Positions 1-8,787 of a DNA stretch of 64,000 nucleotides are shown here, in pieces. The notes beneath the pieces are model-generated. The model made no database searches. It saw only the letters and a program-made list of their open reading frames with translations, and was not told the origin of the DNA. Numbering within the stretch: the stretch's first letter is position 1; every line of letters starts with the position of its first letter. The translations under genes and the position numbers were made by a program. The DNA comes from Nocardia asteroides (GTDB lineage: Bacteria; Actinomycetota; Actinomycetes; Mycobacteriales; Mycobacteriaceae). The DNA lies in contig CP082844.1 of assembly GCA_019930625.1 (NCBI GenBank), positions 186,001 to 250,000 on the forward strand, read 5' to 3'.

Positions 1-381
1 CGACTCCTGTGCCAGCAGTTCGGCGAGTAGCTCACGCAGCGCGGGGATGTCCACCTGCCCGGCAGGCGTGTGCGGGATCTCGACCTCGTCCACCGCGCGA
101 GCGCGTTCTCCGAGCGCGACCGGGAACCACAGGTCGAACAGCCCGTCGAAGGTTGCCCGGTGGGTGGTTCGCCGCAGCAGTGCGCAGGCCAGTCCTTCGC
201 GCAGCACCTCGCGGTCCATCAGGTCGAGCACGGTCACCACCCGGCCCGCATCTACCGTCTCCGAAGGTCCGACCGGTATCCCCCGCGCTCGCAGCGCCTC
301 CACGAAGCCGACCAGATGCCCCGCCAGCCCGTGCGGCGCGCTCAGCGACGCGACATCCGGGGGGACCGATCCGGTCGCCAT
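1..381 (-). CDS. VWA-domain (CoxE-like) protein, N-terminal part, cut by the left edge
   Basis: The reading frame opens with ATG three bases after the stop of the upstream moxR-like gene and runs off the window, giving 127 codons. The visible part has an Arg/Leu-rich helical N-terminus with 'GHLVGFVEALRARGIPVG' and 'LRREGLACALLRR'-like helices typical of CoxE-type proteins that lie beside MoxR ATPases. The VWA fold and its MIDAS residues would be outside the window. Such proteins are thought to act with the MoxR ATPase in maturation of metalloenzymes or surface complexes. The pair followed by proA matches M. tuberculosis Rv2425c-Rv2426c-Rv2427c. The family call rests on context and on this partial sequence. 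Confidence 0.7.
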   Translation of the reverse strand, partial: MATGSVPPDVASLSAPHGLAGHLVGFVEALRARGIPVGPSETVDAGRVVTVLDLMDREVLREGLACALLRRTTHRATFDGLFDLWFPVALGERARAVDEVEIPHTPAGQVDIPALRELLAELLAQES

Positions 382-384
382 GGC

Positions 385-1263
385 TCAGGCCAGCTTCAGT
401 TCGGCCAGCGCGCGCTGGTGGTCGCTCTGGTGTTTGAGCACCACGCCGAGGGTGGCGCGCACGGTCGTGTCGTCCAGATCCCGCAAGCCGAGCGCGAGCA
501 GGGTCCGGCCCCAGTCGATCGACTCGGCCACCGAGGGCAGCTTCTTCAACTGCATCCCGCGCAGGACGTGCACGATCCGCACCAGCTGCGCGGCCACCGC
601 CGCCGACAGCTCGGGTACCCGGCTGGCCAGGATGCGCCGCTCCAGCTCCTCGTCGGGAAAATCCAGGTGCAGGTACAGGCAGCGGCGCTTGAGCGCCTCG
701 GACAGCTCGCGGGTGGCGTTCGAGGTCAACACCACGAACGGCTTGCGGCTGGCGGTGATGGTGCCCAGTTCCGGCACGGTCACCGCGAAATCACTGAGCA
801 CCTCGAGCAGCAGGCCCTCGATCTCGACGTCGGCCTTGTCGGTCTCGTCGATCAGCAGCACCGTGGGGTCGGTGCGCCGGATCGCGGTGAGCAGCGGGCG
901 CGAGAGCAGGAACTCCTCGGTGAAGACGTCGGCCTTCGTCTCCTCCCAGTCGTTCTCACTGGAAGCCTGGATGCGCAGAATCTGCTTGGCGTGGTTCCAC
1001 TCGTACAGCGCGCGGGCCTCATCGACGCCCTCATAGCACTGCAACCGCACCAGCTCGGCGCCCGAAGTCTGCGCGACCGCGCGCGCCAGCTCGGTCTTGC
1101 CCACACCCGCCGGTCCCTCGATCAGCAGCGGCTTGCCCAAGCGGTCGGCGAGGAACACCGAGGTGGCGGTGGCCTTGTCCGCCAGGTAGCCCGTGCTCGC
1201 CAACCGTTCGACCACGTCTTCCACCGACGAGAAGACCGGTTCCTGTACTGCGCTCTCCGACAC
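385..1263 (-). CDS. MoxR-family AAA+ ATPase
   Basis: AAA+ ATPase of about 292 residues. The Walker A motif GPAGVGKT is near residues 50-57, and Walker B ([12 protein letters not shown]) is near 134-145. The chosen start is a GTG at 1263, followed by [10 protein letters not shown], with a GAAAGG-like ribosome site upstream. A further in-frame ATG at 1329 would add 22 Arg-rich residues that look non-native, and a second GTG lies at 1266. MoxR proteins work as chaperone-like ATPases with VWA partners, and the VWA gene begins three bases after this stop, so the two are very probably co-transcribed. The client of this pair cannot be told from sequence. Confidence 0.9.
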   Translation of the reverse strand: MSESAVQEPVFSSVEDVVERLASTGYLADKATATSVFLADRLGKPLLIEGPAGVGKTELARAVAQTSGAELVRLQCYEGVDEARALYEWNHAKQILRIQASSENDWEETKADVFTEEFLLSRPLLTAIRRTDPTVLLIDETDKADVEIEGLLLEVLSDFAVTVPELGTITASRKPFVVLTSNATRELSEALKRRCLYLHLDFPDEELERRILASRVPELSAAVAAQLVRIVHVLRGMQLKKLPSVAESIDWGRTLLALGLRDLDDTTVRATLGVVLKHQSDHQRALAELKLA

Positions 1264-1351
1264 CACCCGGCACCTTTCTTCCGACCATCCCCACGCTACG
1301 GCAGCGCGGCGACGACGCCGACTCGGCATCGTTCACGCCCACGCTCGCGGC

Positions 1352-2617
1352 TCAGACGGGCCGGATCTGTCCTTCGCCCCAGACGATCCACTTGGTGGAG
1401 GTCAATTCCGGCAGGGCCATCGGGCCGCGCGCGTGCAGCTTCTGGGTGGAGATGCCGATCTCGGCGCCGAAGCCGAACTGCTCGCCGTCGGTGAACGCGG
1501 TGGAGGCGTTGACCATCACGGCGGCGGCGTCGACACGGCCGGTGAACTCGCGCGCCGCGGCGAGATCACCGGTGACGATCGCCTCGGTGTGACCGGTGCC
1601 CCAGGTTTCGATGTGCTCCACTGCCGCGTCCAGGCCGTCGACCACTTTGAGCGCGATGTCCAGGGTGAGGTACTCCTCGCCCCAATCGGCGTCGGAGGCC
1701 GGGACCTGGCCCGGCAGGTCACCGTGGATGGTGACGCCGTGCCGCTCCAAGGCCGCGGTGAGCCGCGGCAGCGCGGTATCCGCGATCGCGGCGTCGATCA
1801 GCACGGTCTCGGCCGCGTTGCACACGCTGGGACGGCGAGTCTTGGCGTTGATCAGGATCTGCTCGGCCATGTCGAGATCGGCGGCGGCGTGCACGTAGAC
1901 GTGGCAGTTGCCGGTGCCGGTCTCGATGGTGGGCACCTGCGCGTCGCGCACGACCGCGTTGATCAACCCGGCGCCACCGCGCGGAATGACCACGTCGACC
2001 AAGCCGCGGGCCTGGATCAGATGGGTGACGCTGGAACGGTCCTCGCTCGGCAGCAACTGCACGGCGTCGGCCGGGATATCCTGCGCGGCGAGCGATTCGC
2101 GCAGCACGGCCACGAGGGCGGCATTCGACCGGGCCGCCGAGGACGAGCCGCGCAGCAGGGCGGCGTTGCCGGATTTGAGCGCGAGCCCGAACGCGTCGAC
2201 GGTGACGTTCGGCCGGGCCTCGTACACCATTCCGACCACGCCGAGCGGCACGCGCACCTGCTTGATCTCCAGCCCGTTGGGCAGGGTCGAGCCGCGCACC
2301 ACCACACCGACGGGGTCGGGCAGCCCGGCCACCTGCCGCAATCCCGAGGCGATGCCGTCGATACGGGGCTTGGTCAGCCGCAGCCGGTCCAGCAGCGAAT
2401 CCTCGGTGCCCGCGGCCTGCGCCGCGGCGATGTCCTCGGCATTGGCGGCGAGCACGCGGTCGGCGGCGGCCAGCAACGCGTCGGCGGCGGCATGCAGGGC
2501 GTCGTTCTTCTGCGCGGTCGTCAGCCGGGCCAGCGCCCGCGACGCGACCCGGGCCTTGCGCGCGGCCTCGTGCACCACCTCGCGAACATCCGGCTGGGTG
2601 GTCGTTCCTACCGTCAT
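1352..2617 (-). CDS. proA: gamma-glutamyl phosphate reductase
   Basis: Second enzyme of proline biosynthesis. It reduces gamma-glutamyl phosphate to glutamate-5-semialdehyde with NADPH in the cytoplasm. The 421-residue length is normal for ProA. An aldehyde-dehydrogenase-like fold is evident, with [12 protein letters not shown] carrying the probable catalytic cysteine near residue 266, and [14 protein letters not shown] further upstream. Its partner kinase proB lies over 21 kb away at 23727-24875 on the same strand, so they are not one operon here. M. tuberculosis shows the same separation. The moxR-like gene begins about 90 bases downstream on the same strand. Confidence 0.97.
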   Translation of the reverse strand: MTVGTTTQPDVREVVHEAARKARVASRALARLTTAQKNDALHAAADALLAAADRVLAANAEDIAAAQAAGTEDSLLDRLRLTKPRIDGIASGLRQVAGLPDPVGVVVRGSTLPNGLEIKQVRVPLGVVGMVYEARPNVTVDAFGLALKSGNAALLRGSSSAARSNAALVAVLRESLAAQDIPADAVQLLPSEDRSSVTHLIQARGLVDVVIPRGGAGLINAVVRDAQVPTIETGTGNCHVYVHAAADLDMAEQILINAKTRRPSVCNAAETVLIDAAIADTALPRLTAALERHGVTIHGDLPGQVPASDADWGEEYLTLDIALKVVDGLDAAVEHIETWGTGHTEAIVTGDLAAAREFTGRVDAAAVMVNASTAFTDGEQFGFGAEIGISTQKLHARGPMALPELTSTKWIVWGEGQIRPV

Positions 2618-2728
2618 GGGTACAGCCTACGCATCAGCGGCGCCGCCGATCCCACCCGCTGTGCCGCGCGGTGGCGCGGGCGCGAGCCCGCGTGCGTGAC
2701 ACCGACCGGGCGACTACCTTCCGGCGAT

Positions 2729-3607
2729 ATGACGGTCGAATCGAACGCTCCGGCGATCGTGGTGCTGGGCAGCATCAACATGGACCTGGTGACCACGACC
2801 GACCACAGGCCCGCCCCCGGTGAGACGGTGCTCGGTAGCGGCTTCGCCATGGTGCCCGGCGGGAAAGGCGCGAATCAGGCCATAGCGGCACGGCGCGCGG
2901 GTGGAGAGGTGCGCTTCCTCGGGGCGGTCGGCGACGACGTCTTCGCCGGCGCACTGAGCAGGACACTCACGGACGCCGGGGTGTCGGCCGACCGGCTGCG
3001 CACCGTAGCCGGGCCGAGCGGCGTCGCCACGATCGTGGTCGACGGCGACGGCGAGAACAGCATCATCGTCGTCGGCGGCGCCAACACGCGGATGACCGAG
3101 CTGACCGAGGACGACCTGGCGGCGATCGCGGCCGCCGATATCCTGTTGTGCCAGTGGGAGATTCCGGTCGACACGGTGGCAGCCGCGGCGCGCCACGCCC
3201 GCGCACACGACACGACGGTGCTGTTGAACCCTTCGCCGGTGCGCACCGTACCCGCCGAGCTGTGGGCGAACATCGATGTGGCCGTGGTGAATTCGGGCGA
3301 GGCCGCGCACCTGGGCGCGGCGCTCGACACGGTCGCGCACGTGGTGGTCACCCGTGGGGCGGCGGGCGCGGACTATCGCGGCCCGGACGGCGCACGGCTG
3401 ACCCGGCCCAGCCCGCGGGTGAACGTGGTCGACACCACCGGAGCGGGCGACGCCTTCACCGGTGCGCTGGCCGCGGCCTGGCATCGCGGCCCCGAATGGG
3501 CGCTGACCTGGGCTTGTGCCGCGGGAGCGCTGGCGACGACCCGGCTGGGGGCGAGCAGTTCGATTCCCACCGAAGAGGAGATCACCGCCGCACTGGCCGC
3601 CGAGTAG
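2729..3607 (+). CDS. rbsK: ribokinase (PfkB-family carbohydrate kinase)
   Basis: PfkB-family kinase of 292 residues that most likely phosphorylates ribose to ribose-5-phosphate. The N-terminal GSINMDLV, the substrate loop GGKGANQA and the C-terminal anion-hole/catalytic motif [13 protein letters not shown] are all present. The ATG at 2729 is chosen because the protein there begins at the usual distance from the GSINMD strand. It is divergent from proA across about 110 bases. M. tuberculosis rbsK (Rv2436) occupies a comparable place near proA-proB. No ribose transporter or RbsR repressor is visible next to it, so other sugars remain possible. Confidence 0.88.
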   Translation: MTVESNAPAIVVLGSINMDLVTTTDHRPAPGETVLGSGFAMVPGGKGANQAIAARRAGGEVRFLGAVGDDVFAGALSRTLTDAGVSADRLRTVAGPSGVATIVVDGDGENSIIVVGGANTRMTELTEDDLAAIAAADILLCQWEIPVDTVAAAARHARAHDTTVLLNPSPVRTVPAELWANIDVAVVNSGEAAHLGAALDTVAHVVVTRGAAGADYRGPDGARLTRPSPRVNVVDTTGAGDAFTGALAAAWHRGPEWALTWACAAGALATTRLGASSSIPTEEEITAALAAE

Positions 3608-3659
3608 CCAGGCGCGCCGCGGCGGCTACCGGTGCGGCCGAGCCGATATCGTGTCGGGC

Positions 3660-5030
3660 ATGGCCACCACGCCGGATCGCATCCCCGCCGACGGCGGCAC
3701 CGCGCCGATCGAGGGGCTGGACGTATCCATGGTCGCGTTGAGCTTCGTGGACAACGCGGGCATCACGCGTGTGAAGGCCGTGCCCAGGCGGCGGCTGGAC
3801 CTGGCGGCCCGGTACGGCGTCGGCGTGTCGCCGTGCTTCGAGACTTTTGCCTTCGACGATCTGATGGCGGTTGGGCGCTATCTCGGCGGGCCGGACGGCG
3901 ATCTGCGGCTCATCCCCGATCCGGCCATGCTGACCGAGCTGGCCTGCCAGCCCGGCTGGGCGTGGGCGCCCACCGACAAGTACACCCAGGACGGCACCCG
4001 CTTCGTCGCCTGCCAGCGGCACTTCGCGGCGCGCCAGACGGCGGCGGCGCAGGCGGCCGGACTGCGGTTGTCCATGGCCTTCGAGACCGAATGGGCGGTG
4101 GGACGCGCCGACGGCACCGACGGCTTCACTCCCGCGATCCACGGCCCCGCCTACGGCATAGTGCGCCTCGGGCAGGTCGCCGAGTACGCCGACGACCTGG
4201 TCACGGCGCTGGAACGGCAAGGCGTCGCCGTCGCCCAGTTCCACCCGGAATACGCGCTCGCGCAACTGGAGTTGTCGGTCGAACCGACCGAGCCGGTCGC
4301 CGCCGCGGACCGGGCCGTGCTGGTCCGGCACACGATCCGTCAAGTGAGCCTGCGGCACGGCTGGCGAGCGCTGCTCGGGCCCTGCATCGAACCGGGCGGC
4401 TCCGGCTCCGGAGCGCACCTGCACCTGTCGGTGACCGACGACGACGGACCGCTGTTCGCCGGCGGCGACGGACCACACGGCATGCGGCGGACCGGCGAGG
4501 CGTTCCTGGCCGGAGTGCTGCGCGAACTGCCCGCGCTGGTCGCCGTCGGCGCGGGCAATCCGGCGAGCTTCCTGCGGTTGGAGCCGTCGCGCTGGGCGGG
4601 GGTCTGGCAGTGCTGGGGACACGAGACCAGAGAGGCCGCGCTGCGCTTCGTCACCGGGGTGCGCGGCACCGAGCCGTGGGCGGCCAACGCCGAGGTCAAA
4701 TGCCTCGACGCGACCGGAAACCCGTACCTGATCGTCGGATCGGTGATCGCGGCCGGGCTCGCGGGCGTCGCCGAACAGCTGTGCCTGCCCGCCGAAATAA
4801 CCGGGGACCCCGCGACTTTCGACGCCGAAGCACGCATGATGTCGGATGTGCGCCGACTTCCCACCACACCGGCAGAAGCCGCCGACCATCTCGCCGCGTC
4901 CGGAGTGCTCGCCGAGGCGATGGGCGCCGAACTGCACGACGCGCTGCTCACCGTGCGCCGGGCCGAAGCCGAGCGGTACGCCGCCGCGAGCCCCGAAGAA
5001 CTGGCCGCCCTGACGCGGTGGCGGTTCTGA
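3660..5030 (+). CDS. glutamine synthetase-like ATP-dependent ligase (FluG C-terminal-like)
   Basis: Glutamine synthetase fold, 456 residues from ATG 3660; a GTG three codons upstream at 3651 is an alternative. The N-terminal beta-grasp region contains SFVDNAGITRVKAVP. The catalytic barrel is recognisable from FETEW, the FHPEYALAQLELS segment, GSGSGAHLHLS and EPSRWAGVWQCWGH. The last replaces the usual NRSAxxRIP-type ATP-site segment, so ordinary ammonia-glutamate ligation is doubtful. It ends one base before the next ATG, so it is translated together with an amidohydrolase. That pairing is the same two-domain combination fused in FluG-type proteins. The substrate is unknown; gamma-glutamylation of an amine followed by hydrolysis is one possibility. 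Confidence 0.85.
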   Translation: MATTPDRIPADGGTAPIEGLDVSMVALSFVDNAGITRVKAVPRRRLDLAARYGVGVSPCFETFAFDDLMAVGRYLGGPDGDLRLIPDPAMLTELACQPGWAWAPTDKYTQDGTRFVACQRHFAARQTAAAQAAGLRLSMAFETEWAVGRADGTDGFTPAIHGPAYGIVRLGQVAEYADDLVTALERQGVAVAQFHPEYALAQLELSVEPTEPVAAADRAVLVRHTIRQVSLRHGWRALLGPCIEPGGSGSGAHLHLSVTDDDGPLFAGGDGPHGMRRTGEAFLAGVLRELPALVAVGAGNPASFLRLEPSRWAGVWQCWGHETREAALRFVTGVRGTEPWAANAEVKCLDATGNPYLIVGSVIAAGLAGVAEQLCLPAEITGDPATFDAEARMMSDVRRLPTTPAEAADHLAASGVLAEAMGAELHDALLTVRRAEAERYAAASPEELAALTRWRF

Positions 5031-5031
5031 C

Positions 5032-6111
5032 ATGCTCACCGACGGTGTCCAGCTCACCGACCACCACTGTCACGGCGTCCACACCCGCACCTTGGATCGA
5101 CCGGGCTTCGAGAGCTTGCTCGGCGAAGGCGCGCACGGGAGCTTCGATTCCGCGATCGGGCTGGCGGTGCGCCGCTGGTGCGCCCCCGCGCTCGACCTGC
5201 CCGCGCATGTCAGCCCGGACGTCTACCTGCGTCATCGCGACCGGCTCGGCGCGCACGAGGTCGCCGCGCGGCTGCTGCGCGCGACCGGCGTGACCCGATG
5301 GTTCCTGGATACCGGGATCGGCGGAGGCACAGCGGACTTCGCCGCGCTTGCGGACGGCGAGGTGCGGGAGGTCGTCCGGCTGGAGGAGGTGGCCGAGCAA
5401 GTGATCGCGCAGGTCGGCGCGGTCTCGGGTGTCTACGAGCGGATCGAGGCGCAGCTGCGTGCGCGAGCGGCCGACGCCGTCGGGCTGAAGACGATCGTCG
5501 CCTACCGATGCGGACTGGACTTCCCGCTGCGAGATCATCCACCGACCAGCTTCGCACCGCAACACCGGCTCACCGATCCACAGGTCCTCGGCTGGCTGGT
5601 CGGTCTCGGCGCGCGGATCGGCGCCGAACTCGGTCTCCCCTTGCAGTTCCATACCGGATTCGGCGACCCCGATCTGCGTCTGCGGCGCGGCGACCCCCTG
5701 CTGCTCACCGACTTCCTGCGCCGCAGCGTGGGCACCGGGTTGTCGGTGATGCTGCTGCACTGCTGGCCCTTCCATCGCCATGCGGCTTACCTCGCGCACG
5801 TCTTCGACCACGTCCATCTGGATCTGGGCCTCACCATCCCCTACGTGGGCCGACGGGCCGGGGCCGTGCTCGCCGAGACGCTGGAACTGGCTCCCTTCCG
5901 ATCGCTGTGCTACTCCTCCGACGGCTACGGACTCGCCGAGCTGCACTACCTGGGCGCCCTGCTCTGGCGGCGCGGGCTGGGCGAGCTCATCGACGAGTGG
6001 ATCGCCGACGACGCGATCACGACCGCCGACGCCGAAGCCCTGGTCGGCGCCATCGCCCACGGGAATGCCGAGCGCGTCTATCGCGCGCGGTTCGAGCACA
6101 CCGCCAGGTGA
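5032..6111 (+). CDS. amidohydrolase (FluG N-terminal-like, metal-dependent TIM barrel)
   Basis: Metal-dependent hydrolase of 359 residues. Visible metal-ligand motifs are DHHCHG near the N-terminus, LQFHTGFGDPDL in the middle, LLHCWPFHRHAAYL, and YSSDGYG carrying the late aspartate. The stretch GLKTIVAYRCGL is typical of FluG-type amidohydrolases. The ATG at 5032 sits one base after the glutamine synthetase-like stop, which implies an operon and linked function. The hydrolysed bond is not deducible. The pair should be read as one biochemical unit until shown otherwise. Confidence 0.85.
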   Translation: MLTDGVQLTDHHCHGVHTRTLDRPGFESLLGEGAHGSFDSAIGLAVRRWCAPALDLPAHVSPDVYLRHRDRLGAHEVAARLLRATGVTRWFLDTGIGGGTADFAALADGEVREVVRLEEVAEQVIAQVGAVSGVYERIEAQLRARAADAVGLKTIVAYRCGLDFPLRDHPPTSFAPQHRLTDPQVLGWLVGLGARIGAELGLPLQFHTGFGDPDLRLRRGDPLLLTDFLRRSVGTGLSVMLLHCWPFHRHAAYLAHVFDHVHLDLGLTIPYVGRRAGAVLAETLELAPFRSLCYSSDGYGLAELHYLGALLWRRGLGELIDEWIADDAITTADAEALVGAIAHGNAERVYRARFEHTAR

Positions 6112-6169
6112 TCTGCGACCCATTCCGGCCGGCCGGATAATCGGGTGCGCCGCGCGCCGTGGGTCCCTA

Positions 6170-6192
6170 CCGTTGATATGGAAGACCAACGG
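6170..6192 (+). promoter_or_regulatory. small inverted repeat in the rtcB leader
   Basis: CCGTTG at 6170-6175 pairs with CAACGG at 6187-6192, 11 bases apart. It ends next to the GGAAGGA ribosome site of rtcB (ATG 6204). A hairpin here could affect ribosome access, or it could be a protein-binding half-site pair. This is only a sequence observation. Confidence 0.3.
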
Positions 6193-6203
6193 AAGGATCG
6201 ATC

Positions 6204-7427
6204 ATGTTTCCCGTCGAGCTGCGCGGCACCAAGGCGCAGACGCTGATGTGGGCCCACGAGCACGAGGTCGAGCAGGCCGCGCTCCAGCAGCTGCGCAACA
6301 TCGCCGCGCTGAAATGGGTCCACGGCGTCCGTGTCATGCCGGACGTGCACCTCGGCAAAGGGGCCACGGTCGGCTCGGTGATCGCGATGCGGGACGCGGT
6401 GTCGCCCGCCGCGGTCGGCGTGGACATCGGCTGCGGCATGGAGAGCGTGCGCACCGACCTCACCGCGGCGGACCTGCCCGACAACCTGCGTTCGCTACGG
6501 GCGCGGATCGAGGCGGCGGTGCCGGTCGGCTTCCAAGCTCATCACGACGCCGTCGACGTCACCCGCCTCGGTTCCCAGGTCGCGGGGCTCGGCGCGAGCA
6601 CAGCGACGCTGCGTGCCGGCTGGGACCGCTTCTGGGGTTCGTTCGGTGCGCTGGACGCCCGGGTGCAGTCGCGAGAGTCCCAGGCGCACAAGCAGATGGG
6701 CACGCTCGGCGGCGGCAACCACTTCATCGAGGTCTGCCTGGACTCCGACGAGGGGGTGTGGATCCTGCTGCACTCCGGCAGCCGCAACATCGGCAAGGAA
6801 CTCGCCGAGCGGCACATGGCGATCGCGCGGACGTTGCCGCACAACGTCGATCTGCCCGACCGCGACTTGGCGGTCTTCGTCTCCGGCACGCCGGAGATGG
6901 AGGCATACCGGCGCGACCTCACCTGGGCGCAGGAGTACGCGGCGCGCAACCGCGCGGTGATGCTGGCCCTGGTCTGCCGTGCGGTCGCCGCCGAATTCGC
7001 CGATCGCGGAGTCCGTTTCGAGCAGCCGATTTCGTGCCACCACAATTACGTGGCGGAAGAACTGATCGACGGCGTGCCGATGCTGGTCACCCGCAAGGGC
7101 GCCGTGCGGGCGGGCGCGGGTGATCTGGCGCTGATCCCCGGCTCGATGGGTACCCGCTCCTACGTCGTGCGCGGCAAGGGGAATCCGGCTTCGTTCCAGT
7201 CGGCTTCGCATGGCGCGGGACGGCGGATGAGCCGCAACGCGGCCAAGAAGCAGTTCACCGTGGCCGATCTCATCGCCCAGACCGAGGGCGTCGAGTCGCG
7301 CAAGGACGCGGGCGTGGTGGACGAGATCCCGGCCGCGTACAAGGACATCGACGAAGTCATCGACGCACAGCGGGATCTGGTCGACGTGGTCGCGACGCTG
7401 CGCCAGGTACTCTGCGTCAAGGGCTGA
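6204..7427 (+). CDS. rtcB: RNA-splicing ligase RtcB
   Basis: GTP- and manganese-dependent RNA ligase that joins 2',3'-cyclic phosphate or 3'-phosphate ends to 5'-OH ends. The 407-residue length is typical. Signature segments are MPDVHLGKG, VGVDIGCGM with the conserved aspartate and cysteine metal ligands, LGGGNHFIE, the His-rich SCHHNYV, IPGSMGT, and the C-terminal HGAGRRMSR with the guanylylated histidine. GGAAGGA lies 7 bases before the ATG. No RNA cyclase gene rtcA or RtcR regulator is adjacent, so its physiological RNA target, probably repair of cleaved tRNA or mRNA, is inferred only from the family. Confidence 0.96.
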   Translation: MFPVELRGTKAQTLMWAHEHEVEQAALQQLRNIAALKWVHGVRVMPDVHLGKGATVGSVIAMRDAVSPAAVGVDIGCGMESVRTDLTAADLPDNLRSLRARIEAAVPVGFQAHHDAVDVTRLGSQVAGLGASTATLRAGWDRFWGSFGALDARVQSRESQAHKQMGTLGGGNHFIEVCLDSDEGVWILLHSGSRNIGKELAERHMAIARTLPHNVDLPDRDLAVFVSGTPEMEAYRRDLTWAQEYAARNRAVMLALVCRAVAAEFADRGVRFEQPISCHHNYVAEELIDGVPMLVTRKGAVRAGAGDLALIPGSMGTRSYVVRGKGNPASFQSASHGAGRRMSRNAAKKQFTVADLIAQTEGVESRKDAGVVDEIPAAYKDIDEVIDAQRDLVDVVATLRQVLCVKG

Positions 7428-7662
7428 ACGTCGCGTTGCCGACTTCGCGCCGGGCGCATCGTGCTCGCCCGGCGTGAACTCACGGCCCGTGCCGCCTCGA
7501 GGTGGCGGCGAATTCGGCTCGTTCGGGCAGCCGAGCTGGTTCCGATCGCCGTCACCACCAGGCCGATGAGCGTCCCGACCACGATGGCGAGGTGCTGCCG
7601 CCGCTGCGACACTCGGGGCCCGATAGGGCCCGCCCCGGGCGACTTCCTCGATACCATCGCTT

Positions 7663-8592
7663 ATGCCCTGGCGGCCTTGGTTCTTCTCACCCGCTCCGGA
7701 GTCCGACCCGGCGGCCGGCCCGCCGGAGATCCCGGGCGTGCGGCGCTCGAACGTGAGCGCCCGCGGCGTGCGTTTCCACGTCACCGAGGCTGGTCCGGCG
7801 GACGGACGCCCGGTGCTCGCGCTGCACGGCTGGCCCGAGCATCACTACGCCTACCGTCACCTGCTGGCCGATCCGCCGGAAGGGCTGCGGATCATCGCGC
7901 CCGACCTGCCCGGCTACGGCTGGTCCGGTCCCGCGCCGCACCGGTGGGCCAAAGACGACGTCGCCTCCGACCTGCTCGCACTGCTGGACGCACTCGGGCT
8001 GGACCGCGTCCTGCTGGTCGGCCACGATTGGGGCGGCTATAACGCCCACCTGCTCGTGTTGCGGGAACCGGAACGATTCGACGCGCTGCTGGCGCTCAAT
8101 ATCGCCCACCCGTGGCAGACGCCGCGCAGCTTTCTCCCGCATGCGTGGCGGTTGCTGGTGTACCAACCGCCCATCGCGGCCTTCGGCGCCTACCTGCACC
8201 GGCACACCCGCTTCTTGGAACTCGTCTTCGCCGGCGCGATACGCGACCGCGAGAAGTTCGGACCCCAGGCGATTCGCGTGTACACGGACCGTTTCCGCGA
8301 CCCCGTCTGCGCCCGCGCCGCGACCGACACCTACCGCACTTTCCTGCTGCGCGAAGTCCCGCGCTCGGCCGGACGTGGCGAACGACGCCGAGCGCGGATC
8401 CCGATTCGCACCCTGTTCGGAGTCGAGGACGCGGCGGTGCATCCTTCCCTCGCGTCCGAGGAGACCGCGCGCGCCGAGGACTACCGCCTGGAACTGGTCC
8501 AGGACTGCGGCCACTTCATCGTGGAAGAGCGTCCGGACCTGGTCCGGACCCGGCTGATCGAGTTGGCCGCGGCGACCGCGCGGCCCGCCTGA
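7663..8592 (+). CDS. alpha/beta hydrolase (epoxide hydrolase/haloalkane dehalogenase type)
   Basis: Alpha/beta hydrolase of 309 residues. The oxyanion segment HGWPEHHYAYRHL is near residue 55, the nucleophile elbow GHDWGGYNA has an aspartate nucleophile as in epoxide hydrolases and dehalogenases, and the base histidine is in QDCGHFIVEERPD near the C-terminus. A mobile cap domain lies between. The aspartate nucleophile rules out a serine esterase. Which of the two activities it has cannot be decided. It stands alone between rtcB and the helicase gene. Confidence 0.85.
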   Translation: MPWRPWFFSPAPESDPAAGPPEIPGVRRSNVSARGVRFHVTEAGPADGRPVLALHGWPEHHYAYRHLLADPPEGLRIIAPDLPGYGWSGPAPHRWAKDDVASDLLALLDALGLDRVLLVGHDWGGYNAHLLVLREPERFDALLALNIAHPWQTPRSFLPHAWRLLVYQPPIAAFGAYLHRHTRFLELVFAGAIRDREKFGPQAIRVYTDRFRDPVCARAATDTYRTFLLREVPRSAGRGERRRARIPIRTLFGVEDAAVHPSLASEETARAEDYRLELVQDCGHFIVEERPDLVRTRLIELAAATARPA

Positions 8593-8787
8593 ACACGGTC
8601 GCCGCCTCGTCGGCGCTCCGAGTCGCCGGAGATTCCCATGACGAGCCGGACAACGCCGCTCGCGTGGCCGAGGACCCCGTGCCAGTGGACAGCCGCGACA
8701 GACGGGCCGTGTGGCGTCGGCCCGGTCGATCGCGGCGGCGGTCGGCCGGGCCGCCGCCTGTCGCAGGCGTGGGGCACGATGGAGCGC

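Noticed and set aside
3582..5057. 491-codon open frame antisense to the glutamine synthetase-like gene
   Set aside because: The sense frame has conserved barrel motifs and tight spacing to the amidohydrolase; the antisense frame has neither.
8638..8787. Upstream start for the RecQ-like helicase
   Set aside because: The added residues are Arg/Pro/Trp-rich and unlike the family, whose conserved sequence begins near MTQATD.
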